Assembly (NCBI GenBank): GCA_033765345.1
Contig: JANRIC010000188.1
Span: forward strand, 1 to 33,848
DNA: 33,848 nt
From: JANRIC01 sp033765345
Lineage (GTDB): Bacteria; Bacteroidota; Bacteroidia; Cytophagales; Microscillaceae
Direction: 5' to 3'
Part shown: positions 26,082 to 33,713 of the stretch, in pieces
How the letters are laid out: the number at the start of each line of letters is the position of its first letter
Numbering within the stretch: the first letter of the stretch is position 1
Made by a program: the position numbers and the translations under genes
The notes under the pieces: generated by a model
Database searches by the model: none
What the model was told of the DNA's origin: nothing
Seen by the model: the letters and a program-made list of their open reading frames with translations, nothing else

Positions 26082-26486
26082 TTAGTTCATACCCGGGAAT
26101 GACTCTACAATCTGCACTTTCAAATCTGGGAACGACTCCACAATCTGCACCTTAAAATCTGGGAAACTCTCCACAACCTGCCATTCTCCACAATCATCCG
26201 GGAAAGAGCTTACAAATTTCACTTTGATATCCGGAAAAGAGCTTACGTATTGAATTTTTATGTCAGGAAAAGAAGTCACAAATTGTACCTTCCCGTGTAG
26301 GGTAATGCCTTTAAAAGTACAATCCCCTGTACGAATCCAATGCTGTATCGCCTCGGCGCGTTCCTGTGAGTTCAGATCAGCCCAACTGAGAGGCACCTGA
26401 GAGCAGGCTGTTATTACTTCCTGAGCGGATACATAATAAAATGAACTCAAAACCAGCGCAAAAAACAATAAAAGATTTTTTTTCAT
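26082..26486 (-). CDS. Secreted protein with tandem 11-residue SFPD repeats
   Basis: A 134-residue protein with a signal peptide (ending YYVSA|QEV). A short domain (about 24-63) with Trp and Cys is followed by six tandem repeats to the C-terminus. The unit is about 11 residues, pattern hydrophobic-Lys-hydrophobic-x-aromatic/Ile-Val-x-Ser-Phe-Pro-Asp (for example IKVKFVSSFPD). One unit is interrupted by DCGEWQ. The alternation of hydrophobic and polar residues with a regular Phe-Pro-Asp turn suggests a small beta-solenoid or stacked hairpins. Similar SFPD repeat proteins occur in other Bacteroidota to my knowledge, but function is not known. The repeats are also recognisable at DNA level, so copy number could vary. 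Confidence 0.75.
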   Translation of the reverse strand: MKKNLLLFFALVLSSFYYVSAQEVITACSQVPLSWADLNSQERAEAIQHWIRTGDCTFKGITLHGKVQFVTSFPDIKIQYVSSFPDIKVKFVSSFPDDCGEWQVVESFPDFKVQIVESFPDLKVQIVESFPGMN

Positions 26487-26549
26487 GATGTTTGAAATTT
26501 TAATACTTAGGAATACAAATTATACCCAGATTAAAGTGATTTAGGAAAC

Positions 26550-26637
26550 ACAAGACCCCTGCGGGGCAAGTTTTCTTGATTGATTAGCTTGATTATTCAT
26601 GATTTAAGTGCTAAAAGCTCCCCTGTAAGGGTCTTGT
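26550..26637. repeat. Imperfect inverted repeat with internal mini-hairpins
   Basis: The left arm (26550-26566, ACAAGACCCCTGCGGGG) and right arm (26620-26637, CCCCTGTAAGGGTCTTGT) are near reverse complements. Each arm can also fold on itself (CCCC-TGC-GGGG and CCC-TGTAA-GGG). A T-run follows the right arm on the plus strand. It lies between the SFPD and RidA genes and may be a small dispersed repeat or an attenuator. Confidence 0.5.
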
Positions 26638-26725
26638 TTTTGTATTAAAACCACTTCGGTTTGAGTATAAATAAATTGCTATTTTATCCATTCCTTATAC
26701 CATATAGAGGCAGAATAGTTCAATA

Positions 26726-27256
26726 TTATTCCTCTACTTCTACAATTACCTCGATTTCTACGGCGATATTAGAAGGGAGTGAATTCATTCCGACGGCAGA
26801 ACGGGCGTGCTTGCCTTTTTCACCGAATACCTCTACCATCAAATCTGAGAATCCATTGATTACCTGCGGATGCTGCGTAAAATCTGAGGTACAATTAACC
26901 ATACCCAATACTTTGACAATTCTTTTGACCTTAGAGAGCTCCCCCAAGGCTTCTTTCAAGGCAGCTAATTGCTGGATACCCGTCAGCCTGGCAGCTTCAT
27001 ACCCTTGTTTGACGGTCAAATCCTGCCCTACTTTGCCAGTTACGTCTTTACCCTGGGCATCTTTAGGACCTTTGCCCGCCAGAAAGATCAAATTGCCACT
27101 GCGGACAAAATGCACATAGTTGGCAATCGGTGTTCCTAACTTTGGCAGCTCAATGTCCAGATCTTTGAGTTTGGCTTCGGGTGATTTTTGCTGCGCTACT
27201 GCGTGTAGACTTGAAGCGCAAAAAAGGATGAAAAATAAAAAAGGCAAACGTTTCAT
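26726..27256 (-). CDS. RidA/YjgF-family protein with an N-terminal signal peptide
   Basis: A 176-residue protein in which a 21-residue signal peptide (ending HAVA|QQK) precedes a RidA/YjgF/UK114 domain. Family residues are conserved near the C-terminus: ARSAVGMNSLP, with the catalytic-type Arg, and VEIEVIVE. A LIFLAGKGPKDAQG element forms the typical strand. Canonical RidA is cytosolic and removes reactive enamines from PLP enzymes. Export to the periplasm makes that role less likely and suggests a divergent RidA-like group. It is encoded upstream of the SFPD gene on the same strand, 239 bases apart and with a hairpin between. Confidence 0.88.
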   Translation of the reverse strand: MKRLPFLFFILFCASSLHAVAQQKSPEAKLKDLDIELPKLGTPIANYVHFVRSGNLIFLAGKGPKDAQGKDVTGKVGQDLTVKQGYEAARLTGIQQLAALKEALGELSKVKRIVKVLGMVNCTSDFTQHPQVINGFSDLMVEVFGEKGKHARSAVGMNSLPSNIAVEIEVIVEVEE

Positions 27257-27416
27257 AGTGTTTAAAAATAATTTGCTTGAAATTAGTAAATTTTAGAGAA
27301 AATACAACCCTTGTCAGCTTTTTAGAAGGGTTCGTCGATAGTCGATTGTTCTTAATCCATAGATGTATATTGTCAAATATCAGTAAGTTACAATAGCCTA
27401 TATCCAACAGCTATGG

Positions 27417-27896
27417 TTTCTTTAAAGTTTAATTGGCTTTCATCGAGATTTAAATGAGTTTCTTTAGGATAAGATTAACTTTCTTGATCATAATCTAGGG
27501 TTTAACTGGCACAAAATGGACTATCTTCAAGACAAAGAAGGGTTTCTTTAGGATAAAGTAAAATTTCTTCAGGATAATTAGGATTTCTTTAGGGTAAATT
27601 ATAATCCCTTTAGGATAAAGTAGGATTTCTTCAGGATAAATAGGCTATCTTTAGGCTAAAATAAAACTTCTTTAGGATAAAGTAGGATTTCTTTAGGGTA
27701 AATTATAATCCCTTTAGGATAAAGTAGGATTTCTTTAGGGTAAATTATAATCCCTTTAGGATAAAGTAGGATTTCTTCAGGATAAATAGGCTATCTTTAG
27801 GATAAAATAAAACTTCTTTAGGATGAAGTAGGATTTCTTTAGGGTGAATTATACTCCCTTCAGGATGAAGTAGGATTTCTTCAGGATAAAAACACC
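27417..27896. repeat. Minisatellite of 20-21 bp units (about 23 copies)
   Basis: About 23 units of 20 or 21 bases run head to tail. The core is CTTTAGGATAAA, with variants CTTCAGGATAAA and CTTTAGGGTAAA. Units from 27543 to 27896 are highly similar; those from 27417 to 27542 are degenerate, as if older. A higher-order block of five units (~104 bp) is visible twice (about 27667-27833 and in shifted form at 27605-27666). Frequent TAG and TAA triplets and mixed 20/21 lengths exclude coding on either strand. A 21-bp period equals two DNA turns, so the repeats face the same side of the helix. There is no repeat/spacer alternation as in CRISPR. The flanking bases 27257-27416 hold nothing recognisable. 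Confidence 0.9.
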
Positions 27897-27932
27897 ATAA
27901 TTGTCAAGTTAGCCCTAACTGCGTAGACTTTC

Positions 27933-28050
27933 TCTTTCCCCTGCTTGTTCGCCCTAAAAAAAATGCAGTCAATTTTCAAAAATTTGACCACTTTTCTCAC
28001 AAATACCAAGCGATTTGTTAAATTGATTGATTTTTCAAAAGTCAAGCAGA
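27933..28050 (+). repeat. Dispersed repeat, copy 1 (~118 bp)
   Basis: This segment aligns with 29073-29190 in the same orientation. The best block is GCCCTAAAAAAAATGC, then GTCAATTTTCAAAAAT, then TGACC, with only single-base changes; similarity continues to TTTTCAAAAG and a CAGGCAG-like end. The internal hairpin (27961-27995) is degraded here, with only about 8 of 11 pairs. It precedes the promoter of the nucleotidyltransferase-like gene. Confidence 0.8.
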
Positions 28051-28103
28051 CATTTCTAAGACGAACAAGGGAGGGAATACAAGCAAAATTTGATTTTCAA
28101 ATG

Positions 28104-28133
28104 TTGTTTACTTAATTTAGAGCTATAATTTTG
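28104..28133 (+). promoter_or_regulatory. Bacteroidota-type promoter of the two-gene unit
   Basis: TTG at 28104-28106 is followed by exactly 19 bases and then TAATTTTG at 28126-28133. This is the consensus TTG-N19-TAnnTTTG of the Bacteroidota housekeeping sigma factor. Transcription would start near 28140, giving a leader of about 120 bases before the TTG start at 28262. Confidence 0.7.
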
Positions 28134-28261
28134 CATGTAGGGATCAATCTTTTGCTGATAAACTCGAAGAATGATGAAAAGCGAAAGGTTGTTTTCAGGC
28201 ACAAAAATACTTAAAGTTCAAGATTAGTTTCCTATATCCATCTACCTAAAAACAATTTCTT

Positions 28262-28750
28262 TTGATTGAACTACACTTTGACGAACAAGGCTTTTTGATG
28301 CCTTACCAAGCCATTGAAGCCGATTTGGAGACCCTAGAATATTATTTTGTCACCCAGTTTCCGAATTCTAAGACTCGCCGTCGGCTATTTGTCAATTATC
28401 TCAGGTATAATGAGCGTTTCAGAAGTAGGGTGACTAAGCGATTTGTCCAATGGATTGATGGAAGTTTTGTCACCCAAAAACAAAACCCTAAGGACATAGA
28501 TATGGTCACCTTTTTGGATTATCGGATTTTTGAGGCTCAAGAGCCTTTTTTGGATAAGTTTTGGACGTTTAACCTGGAAGATCAGGGGCTGGACGCTTAT
28601 CTGCTTAGGCTTTATCCGCCCGAACATCCCGATTATATCCAAGAAACGGCATTTTATCAGCAGGAATGGCAGGAAGTATACGGAAGTACTGCCGACAAAG
28701 AAGGGGAAGAAATCTTTCCCAAAGGTTTTATCCAACTTAATTTTACTTAA
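28262..28750 (+). CDS. Nucleotidyltransferase-like protein, possible toxin or modifying enzyme
   Basis: A 162-residue soluble protein. Residues 64-86 carry the minimal nucleotidyltransferase core: WIDGSFVTQKQNPKDIDMV, with Gly67-Ser68 and then Asp78 and Asp80 as metal ligands. Upstream are helices with RRRLFVNYLRYNERFR. The layout resembles uncharacterised NTase-like families such as DUF6932 (from memory, not checked). The start is TTG at 28262; an in-frame stop lies just upstream and the first ATG is codon 13. The family core begins before that ATG, so TTG is preferred. A small helical protein follows 14 bases later, the usual arrangement of MNT-type toxin-antitoxin pairs. Function as a toxin, antitoxin or housekeeping enzyme is undetermined. 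Confidence 0.75.
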   Translation: MIELHFDEQGFLMPYQAIEADLETLEYYFVTQFPNSKTRRRLFVNYLRYNERFRSRVTKRFVQWIDGSFVTQKQNPKDIDMVTFLDYRIFEAQEPFLDKFWTFNLEDQGLDAYLLRLYPPEHPDYIQETAFYQQEWQEVYGSTADKEGEEIFPKGFIQLNFT

Positions 28751-28764
28751 TTTACTCAAACGTC

Positions 28765-28986
28765 ATGCAACCAATACCCAAAATTATTCCCTTAAAAAAT
28801 ATGGAACGTTTACTGAGGCTCATTGAAATTTCTAATCAACAAATAGAGCGGGAGCGTAGTAACGGAAAGGGTGACCAGGACCTGATGATCCGGCAAGCCA
28901 AATACCGCAAGCAGCAATACACCCAAGAATTGCTCGACTTGCTGCGAGACTTTGATCTGCCCTTACAACTCATCCAAGAATTTTAA
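28765..28986 (+). CDS. Small helical partner of the nucleotidyltransferase-like protein
   Basis: A 73-residue charged protein predicted to be two long helices: about 10-33 (LKNMERLLRLIEISNQQIER) and 42-72 (IRQAKYRKQQYTQELLDLLR) around a Gly/Asn-rich turn (NGKGD). It has no signal peptide, cysteine or recognisable DNA-binding fold. It starts 14 bases after the previous stop, so the two genes form an operon. Size and context suit an antitoxin or binding partner, but this is inference. A second Met at codon 13 (28801) is an alternative start. Confidence 0.65.
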   Translation: MQPIPKIIPLKNMERLLRLIEISNQQIERERSNGKGDQDLMIRQAKYRKQQYTQELLDLLRDFDLPLQLIQEF

Positions 28987-29072
28987 GGCTTCTTCTTTCA
29001 GGTGCTATTGACATAAAAAGAGGTGAATCTACAACCTAGTTCAAGGTGTGTTGTAAAGATAAAGGATAAAAA

Positions 29073-29190
29073 GTTCTTTCCCGTGCTTTTTAGCCCTAAA
29101 AAAAATGCGGTCAATTTTCAAAAATCTGACCGCATTTCTTGTGACCAACAAGCTATTTGCTAAATGGATGCATTTTCAAAAGCCAGGCAG
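29073..29190 (+). repeat. Dispersed repeat, copy 2 (~118 bp)
   Basis: Same orientation as the copy at 27933-28050, with about 75-80% identity by eye and much higher in the central 42 bases. Together the copies bracket about 1 kb containing the nucleotidyltransferase-like operon. The copy ends about 20 bases before the stop of the DUF4340 gene on the other strand. Confidence 0.8.
29103..29141. terminator. Bidirectional terminator hairpin inside repeat copy 2
   Basis: AAATGCGGTCA (29103-29113) pairs with TGACCGCATTT (29127-29137) in 11 positions around a 13-base loop. An A8 run sits before it and TTTCTT after it, so both strands see a stem followed by T residues. It separates convergent genes ending at 28986 and 29213. 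Confidence 0.7.
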
Positions 29191-29212
29191 TTTGCTTTCA
29201 ATCAATCTCAAG

Positions 29213-30148
29213 CTATTCCTCAAAAGCTGATTTGCCTTGAAAGATTTTACCAAAATCGCCCTCAGAATTTGATCTGAAAAAGGCTTTAGGGTTCAAGCTC
29301 GATGTAAGCAGAAAATCACCCGGTTTTTGGGTGGCAAAAACCTGAATCAAAATAGGCTTCATGTTTACGCCTTCCATATTTAAGCGCATAAGCGGATTGC
29401 CGCCAGGCTTGAGTTTATCCTCAAAGCTATCCAGGCTCAGGTTGGAGATTTCCTGTAGGTAGTTTTGAATCCGGGCTGTTTGGGCAGAATCTGCTTCGGA
29501 ATCATTGATTTGCCAGGAAATTTCATTTTTGCTCATACTAAAACTACTGTCTTCCGGAAATTTAAACTCCAGTTTTCGGATATCTGGCGGGCTGAATTTG
29601 ATGAAGGTCTGATCGCGCCAATCATTCATTTTTTGGTTCAGTTCCTGTGAAAAAAGAGCTTTTACGGCATACACTTCGTCTTCACCTTGCAGACGCACAT
29701 AAGAAAACTGATCATAACCCTCAAATCCGGCTTTACCGACCAGCAGGTTGAGCAATTCGGTATTGTTGACACCCAGTACTTTGAGCCGGGTCGCTGTGGC
29801 ATCTTCCAATTCATAATCCTTCCACTTGTCCTTGCTGCGAGCAGCCAGGCGTAGCACCTGCAACCGGGCGATTTGCCCCAGGATGCCCTGAATACGGTCA
29901 TTGTCAAGTTCAATTTCTTGTCCGTCTTTTTGCAAGTACCACTGTTTATTTTTTTTGATCATCTTCACTTCCTGCGGCTTGTCTACCTGCGGACTAATCA
30001 CAAAGGATACCACCTGAGAAGTGTCTACACTCACCAGAATAGATTTAAAAGATTGTTGCCCGCTGCTTGATTTCACCCAGCGAGTCAGGACTACCAACAC
30101 CAGCAATCCTAAAAAAACAAAGGATAAAATGCGATTATTATATTTCAT
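29213..30148 (-). CDS. DUF4340 protein associated with the Gld-type ABC system
   Basis: A 311-residue protein with one N-terminal membrane helix (about 8-23) and a large extracytoplasmic part with repeated beta-rich units (MIKKNKQWYLQKDGQEIELD, then TRLKVLGVNNTELLNLLVGK). This matches the DUF4340 family, regularly encoded after GldG-type ABC genes. It is the last gene of the gldA-gldF-gldG unit, though a 188-base gap separates it from gldG. The gap holds no clear terminator or promoter. It probably works with the transporter at the membrane; its biochemical role is unknown. Confidence 0.88.
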   Translation of the reverse strand: MKYNNRILSFVFLGLLVLVVLTRWVKSSSGQQSFKSILVSVDTSQVVSFVISPQVDKPQEVKMIKKNKQWYLQKDGQEIELDNDRIQGILGQIARLQVLRLAARSKDKWKDYELEDATATRLKVLGVNNTELLNLLVGKAGFEGYDQFSYVRLQGEDEVYAVKALFSQELNQKMNDWRDQTFIKFSPPDIRKLEFKFPEDSSFSMSKNEISWQINDSEADSAQTARIQNYLQEISNLSLDSFEDKLKPGGNPLMRLNMEGVNMKPILIQVFATQKPGDFLLTSSLNPKAFFRSNSEGDFGKIFQGKSAFEE

Positions 30149-30336
30149 TTTTATCTGAAATTATTTATTTGTATGTATTACCATTTAAATATCATAAATA
30201 GGTAGTATTCAAGATGTAATGCTCCAATAACAAGTCGCCGTGGGCTGTGTCTTCATAGCTGACTGTTTTGAACGAACAGCATTAATGTTACACGCTACCC
30301 ATCAATCAATTACTTTGGCTCCCAAAACCCAAATTT

Positions 30337-31869
30337 TTATTGCAAAAAGCTCTCTTTTTCTCTTTTTTGGCGAATGCTCAGTCGTCGCTGTCTGCGGTAT
30401 AATCCATAGCCTAGCACCAGAATAATTGGAAAAAGGAAGTTGAAATATCGCAGTAAATTTTGTGTAGCTTCCGATATATCGGACAAAGGTCTGGAAGTTA
30501 TGGCCTTGGTACGCAGCTCGATGAGTCCTGTATCATCCGAAAGCCAGTCAATGCCATTGACCAGCAGATTGATATTGTCTTCATTGAGTTGTCTTTGCTG
30601 CTCGCCTTGTCCATTGACCGGAAAATCACCATCGCCGATAATGACCATTCGGCTCAGAGAATCTCCTTTGCCCAATTTACCTTCTAAAATAGCTGCAACG
30701 GCGATATTTTTTTGTTTAAAATCAGCATCAGCCCATTCTTTTTCAAGATCAAAATATTGAGGGGCAGGCAAAGTATCCGATTTAGAAGAACTAAACGCAA
30801 TGGGAGTATAACGAACACCAGGGTTTTTGCTAGCATCAAAGCGCAAAGGACTCGCAAAAGGCAAGATGAGTGCTTCCAAACCTTCGGTAATGGGGTGCTT
30901 GGCAAACGTCTGAATAATAGGGATAAACGGGAATTGGATTTGATTGACAAAGGTGAAAGGTCCTTGTTGCTGTTGCACATTGATGGCACTACAGGCGGCA
31001 TCAATGATAAATTTTTGCTCTACACGAACTCCTTTTTTTGCCAACCAGGGTTCTAAGCCTGTACCCAGTGCTACTCCCGTAGGAGTCTGGCCGCCCAGGT
31101 CGCCGTCTACCCGATTAAGTGCCAGCAAGATTTTACCTCCTTTCCCGAGGAAATCATCCAATTGGCGGAGGTGATTTGGGGGCAGTGTATCACGGGGTGC
31201 AACAACGGCAATTGTTCGGTATTTGGGCGAAATGGCGGTAGAATCGTTCAAGGTCAGAGGTTCCAAAGTATACAAGACACTCAAAGCCTGATAAGCCTGC
31301 CCCAGTTCTTGGAGAGCTGGTTCGCCGTGCCCTTGCAAAAAAGCAATGCTGGGTTTATCCAGGGCAGTAAGTTTTTTGATGCTAGTCGTCAAAGCATACT
31401 CCAGCTCAGTGCCCTGTTGTAAGACGGGTAAAACCTCTTTTTGCTCCCCCAATTGTAGGACAGCACCCATATACGCCTTTTGTTGTTTCATGGCATTTTT
31501 ATCTCTGACCTCTACCAGGATGGGGCGAATCCCACTTTGCACGGCTTCCTGCTCCAGTTGTTCATTCTCCGAAGGGTTGATCAATTGATACTGAATATTA
31601 TTGCCTGACAAATTGGCGTATTCTGTAAGCATATCTTTGAAATCTCGTTGATTTTTAGCGAGTTGTGGGTGCAAATCCCTTGAAAAATAAGCTTTTACAG
31701 TGATAGGCTCTTGCAGGTTTTTAAGTACTTCTTTGGTCACAGGGCTGAGGGTATATTGCCCTCCTTCGGTAAAGTCGCCCCGGAAATACAAGTCTTCGGA
31801 AAGCAGGTTGATCAAAACCAGTATTCCAAGCACCAGAAAAATAGTTGTGTTCAACGCTTTTTTTTTCAT
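30337..31869 (-). CDS. gldG: GldG-family ABC transporter-associated membrane protein
   Basis: A 510-residue protein with a membrane helix at each end (about 8-24 and 478-494, followed by a basic tail, RRQRRLSIRQKR) and a large extracytoplasmic domain. Segments such as GGQYTLSPVTKEVL, LEPLTLNDS, IAFLQGHGEPALQELGQAY and the late MVIIGDGDFPVN are characteristic of GldG (TIGR03521) and related 'ABC auxiliary' proteins. GldA, GldF and GldG are required for gliding in Flavobacterium johnsoniae, but homologues also occur in non-gliders. The gene starts 2 bases after the gldF stop and is probably translationally coupled to it. Confidence 0.88.
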   Translation of the reverse strand: MKKKALNTTIFLVLGILVLINLLSEDLYFRGDFTEGGQYTLSPVTKEVLKNLQEPITVKAYFSRDLHPQLAKNQRDFKDMLTEYANLSGNNIQYQLINPSENEQLEQEAVQSGIRPILVEVRDKNAMKQQKAYMGAVLQLGEQKEVLPVLQQGTELEYALTTSIKKLTALDKPSIAFLQGHGEPALQELGQAYQALSVLYTLEPLTLNDSTAISPKYRTIAVVAPRDTLPPNHLRQLDDFLGKGGKILLALNRVDGDLGGQTPTGVALGTGLEPWLAKKGVRVEQKFIIDAACSAINVQQQQGPFTFVNQIQFPFIPIIQTFAKHPITEGLEALILPFASPLRFDASKNPGVRYTPIAFSSSKSDTLPAPQYFDLEKEWADADFKQKNIAVAAILEGKLGKGDSLSRMVIIGDGDFPVNGQGEQQRQLNEDNINLLVNGIDWLSDDTGLIELRTKAITSRPLSDISEATQNLLRYFNFLFPIILVLGYGLYRRQRRLSIRQKREKESFLQ

Positions 31870-31871
31870 AA

Positions 31872-32597
31872 TTAGCTAATGATATTTCTTTTACTTAATG
31901 ATACTTCGGCTAAAAATAACCCCAAAATAGAAATGGATAAAAAGTAAATCATGTCTCTAGAATCCAATACACCTCGAGCCAGGCTTTCAAAATGATCATA
32001 CATGCTCAGATAGGTAAATATTTCTCCCAGGAAACCACCCAAGTTACCTCCTAATACATTAAAAATCATCTGGAAAAACAGGCTGATAAAAAAAGCTGTC
32101 AAAGCGGCCACGATTTGGTTGTCGGTCAGGCTGCTGGCATAAATACCGATGCTGATATAGGCTGCACTCATCAGCAAGAGGGCAAAATACCCAAAAAGTG
32201 TAGCGCCCCAATCTAAATTACCCAGGCTGGAGACTGTCCAGATATAAGGGAATGTAAGGGATAAGGCAATGAAAATCAGCAACAAAGTAGAGCTAAATTT
32301 GCCCAGTACCACTTGCCGGTCGGTCACTGACTTGGTCAGTAATATCTCAATAGTACCTGATTTTTTTTCTTCGGCCAAAAGCCCCATAGTAAGTAGGGGA
32401 ATGAAAAAGAACAGTGTCCAGCGAGCCACTTCAAAAAAAACTCGAAGATTTGCTTGCCCGCTCAGGAAAACATCATTGCCATAAAGCCAGGTAAAAAACC
32501 CGCTAAAACCCAAGAAAAAGATCAAGAGAATATAAGCAATCAAGGAATCAAAAAAGATTCTCAATTCTCGTTTAGCAATTATTTGTATGGTATGCAT
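31872..32597 (-). CDS. gldF: ABC-2 type permease GldF
   Basis: A 241-residue permease with six hydrophobic helices and the ABC-2 element LAEEKKSGTIEILLTKSVTDRQVV (split by helix ends) after the second helix. Length and layout match GldF (TIGR03516), the membrane channel partner of GldA. It lies 59 bases after gldA and 2 bases before gldG, in one operon. The transported substrate is unknown; a role in polysaccharide or lipoprotein export has been suggested for the family. Confidence 0.88.
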   Translation of the reverse strand: MHTIQIIAKRELRIFFDSLIAYILLIFFLGFSGFFTWLYGNDVFLSGQANLRVFFEVARWTLFFFIPLLTMGLLAEEKKSGTIEILLTKSVTDRQVVLGKFSSTLLLIFIALSLTFPYIWTVSSLGNLDWGATLFGYFALLLMSAAYISIGIYASSLTDNQIVAALTAFFISLFFQMIFNVLGGNLGGFLGEIFTYLSMYDHFESLARGVLDSRDMIYFLSISILGLFLAEVSLSKRNIIS

Positions 32598-32656
32598 TGT
32601 TAAAATCGTATTTTTTTTAGTAAAGTCTGCGGGGAGTTGCCCCTAGATGGAGTGAA

Positions 32657-33589
32657 TCAATTCATGGTCAAATCTCTGAAAATATCCTCGAGTTTGGTTT
32701 CTTGGGGCACCATTTCGGTCAGCACCCAATTGTTTTGCACGCAAAGCTGGAAAATATTTCTTTTGGACGAAAGCTGAACTTTGCTTTCTATTTCAAAGAG
32801 ATGCGCGTTTGGATCAAGCATCTTCGCCTGTGCCACTGTATCGGTTTGTTGAAGTGCTTCAAGAATAGTTTCAGGGTTGCCGTCCTCGATTTTGACTCGG
32901 ATCACTTCCTGCCCTTGGGCTTGTTGACGGAGGTTTTCAGGAGTGCCATCGGCTACGATTTTGCCTTGGTGGATGATCAAAATCCGGTCGCAGGTAGTTT
33001 CTACTTCTGGCAAAATATGCGTACTGAGAATCACCGTTTTGGCTTTGCCCAGTTCGCGGATAAGTTTGCGTATCTCCACGATCTGGTTGGGGTCAAGCCC
33101 GGTGGTAGGCTCATCCAGAATGAGAATCTCCGGGTCGTGGATAAGTGCTTGCGCCAGTCCGACCCTTTGGCGATAACCTTTGGAAAGTTCTCCAATATTT
33201 TTGTGTTTTTCCCGGTCAAGCCCACAGAGGACGACCATCTCTCGGATGCGTTGCGAGATTTTTTCTTTGGCTACGCCCTGCAATTCGGCACAAAAGCGTA
33301 GGTAGTCCAGCACAGGCATCTCGAGATAAAGCGGGTTGTGTTCGGGGAGGTAACCCAGGTGTTTTTTTAAATCCTGAGCGTGGGTTTTTACAGATTTTCC
33401 ATCAATCAGGATATCACCTTCTCCCAGAGCGAGGTAGCTAGTGATCATTTTCATAGTGGTCGTCTTACCAGCACCGTTGGGTCCGAGGAAGCCCAAAATC
33501 TCACCAGTTTTGACCTCAAAAGAAATATGATCTACGGCTACCTGATCGACATACTTTTTAGTGAGTTTTTCAATTTTAATATCCATCAT
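32657..33589 (-). CDS. gldA: ABC transporter ATP-binding protein GldA
   Basis: A 310-residue ATPase with all motifs: Walker A GPNGAGKTTTM (from residue 36), signature LSKGYRQR (135-142), Walker B ILILDEP (155-161) and the switch His191 in LSTHILPEVE. A C-terminal extension of about 90 residues after the ATPase core is typical of GldA (TIGR03522) and NosF-like proteins. It is the first gene of the operon and supplies energy for GldF. A candidate promoter lies about 72 bases upstream and a 7-bp repeat array further upstream. Confidence 0.92.
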   Translation of the reverse strand: MMDIKIEKLTKKYVDQVAVDHISFEVKTGEILGFLGPNGAGKTTTMKMITSYLALGEGDILIDGKSVKTHAQDLKKHLGYLPEHNPLYLEMPVLDYLRFCAELQGVAKEKISQRIREMVVLCGLDREKHKNIGELSKGYRQRVGLAQALIHDPEILILDEPTTGLDPNQIVEIRKLIRELGKAKTVILSTHILPEVETTCDRILIIHQGKIVADGTPENLRQQAQGQEVIRVKIEDGNPETILEALQQTDTVAQAKMLDPNAHLFEIESKVQLSSKRNIFQLCVQNNWVLTEMVPQETKLEDIFRDLTMN

Positions 33590-33660
33590 TTAATAGAATT
33601 AGAGAAAGATTTAAAGATACGGAGGATTTTCCGTAATTTCTTATTTTTAGATTTCGGGTG

Positions 33661-33689
33661 CAAATTTAGACAGGGATTAAAAAATCAAA
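33661..33689 (-). promoter_or_regulatory. Candidate promoter of the gldA operon
   Basis: On the minus strand the -7 box TAAATTTG occupies 33661-33668 and a -33-like TTTG occupies 33686-33689, separated by 17 bases, slightly shorter than the usual 19. The 7-bp repeat array begins 25 bases upstream of the -33 box. Confidence 0.5.
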
Positions 33690-33713
33690 AAAATATTTGG
33701 AAAAGAATGAAGA

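Noticed and set aside
27417..27896. CRISPR array
   Set aside because: Units are contiguous 20-21 bp tandem copies without unique spacers, and no cas genes are present.
32702..33301. 199-residue plus-strand open frame
   Set aside because: Antisense to gldA, which has all ABC ATPase motifs in the other frame.
29213..33589. Proof that the organism glides
   Set aside because: gldA/F/G-like operons with DUF4340 also occur in non-gliding bacteria, and no other gld or spr genes are in the window.
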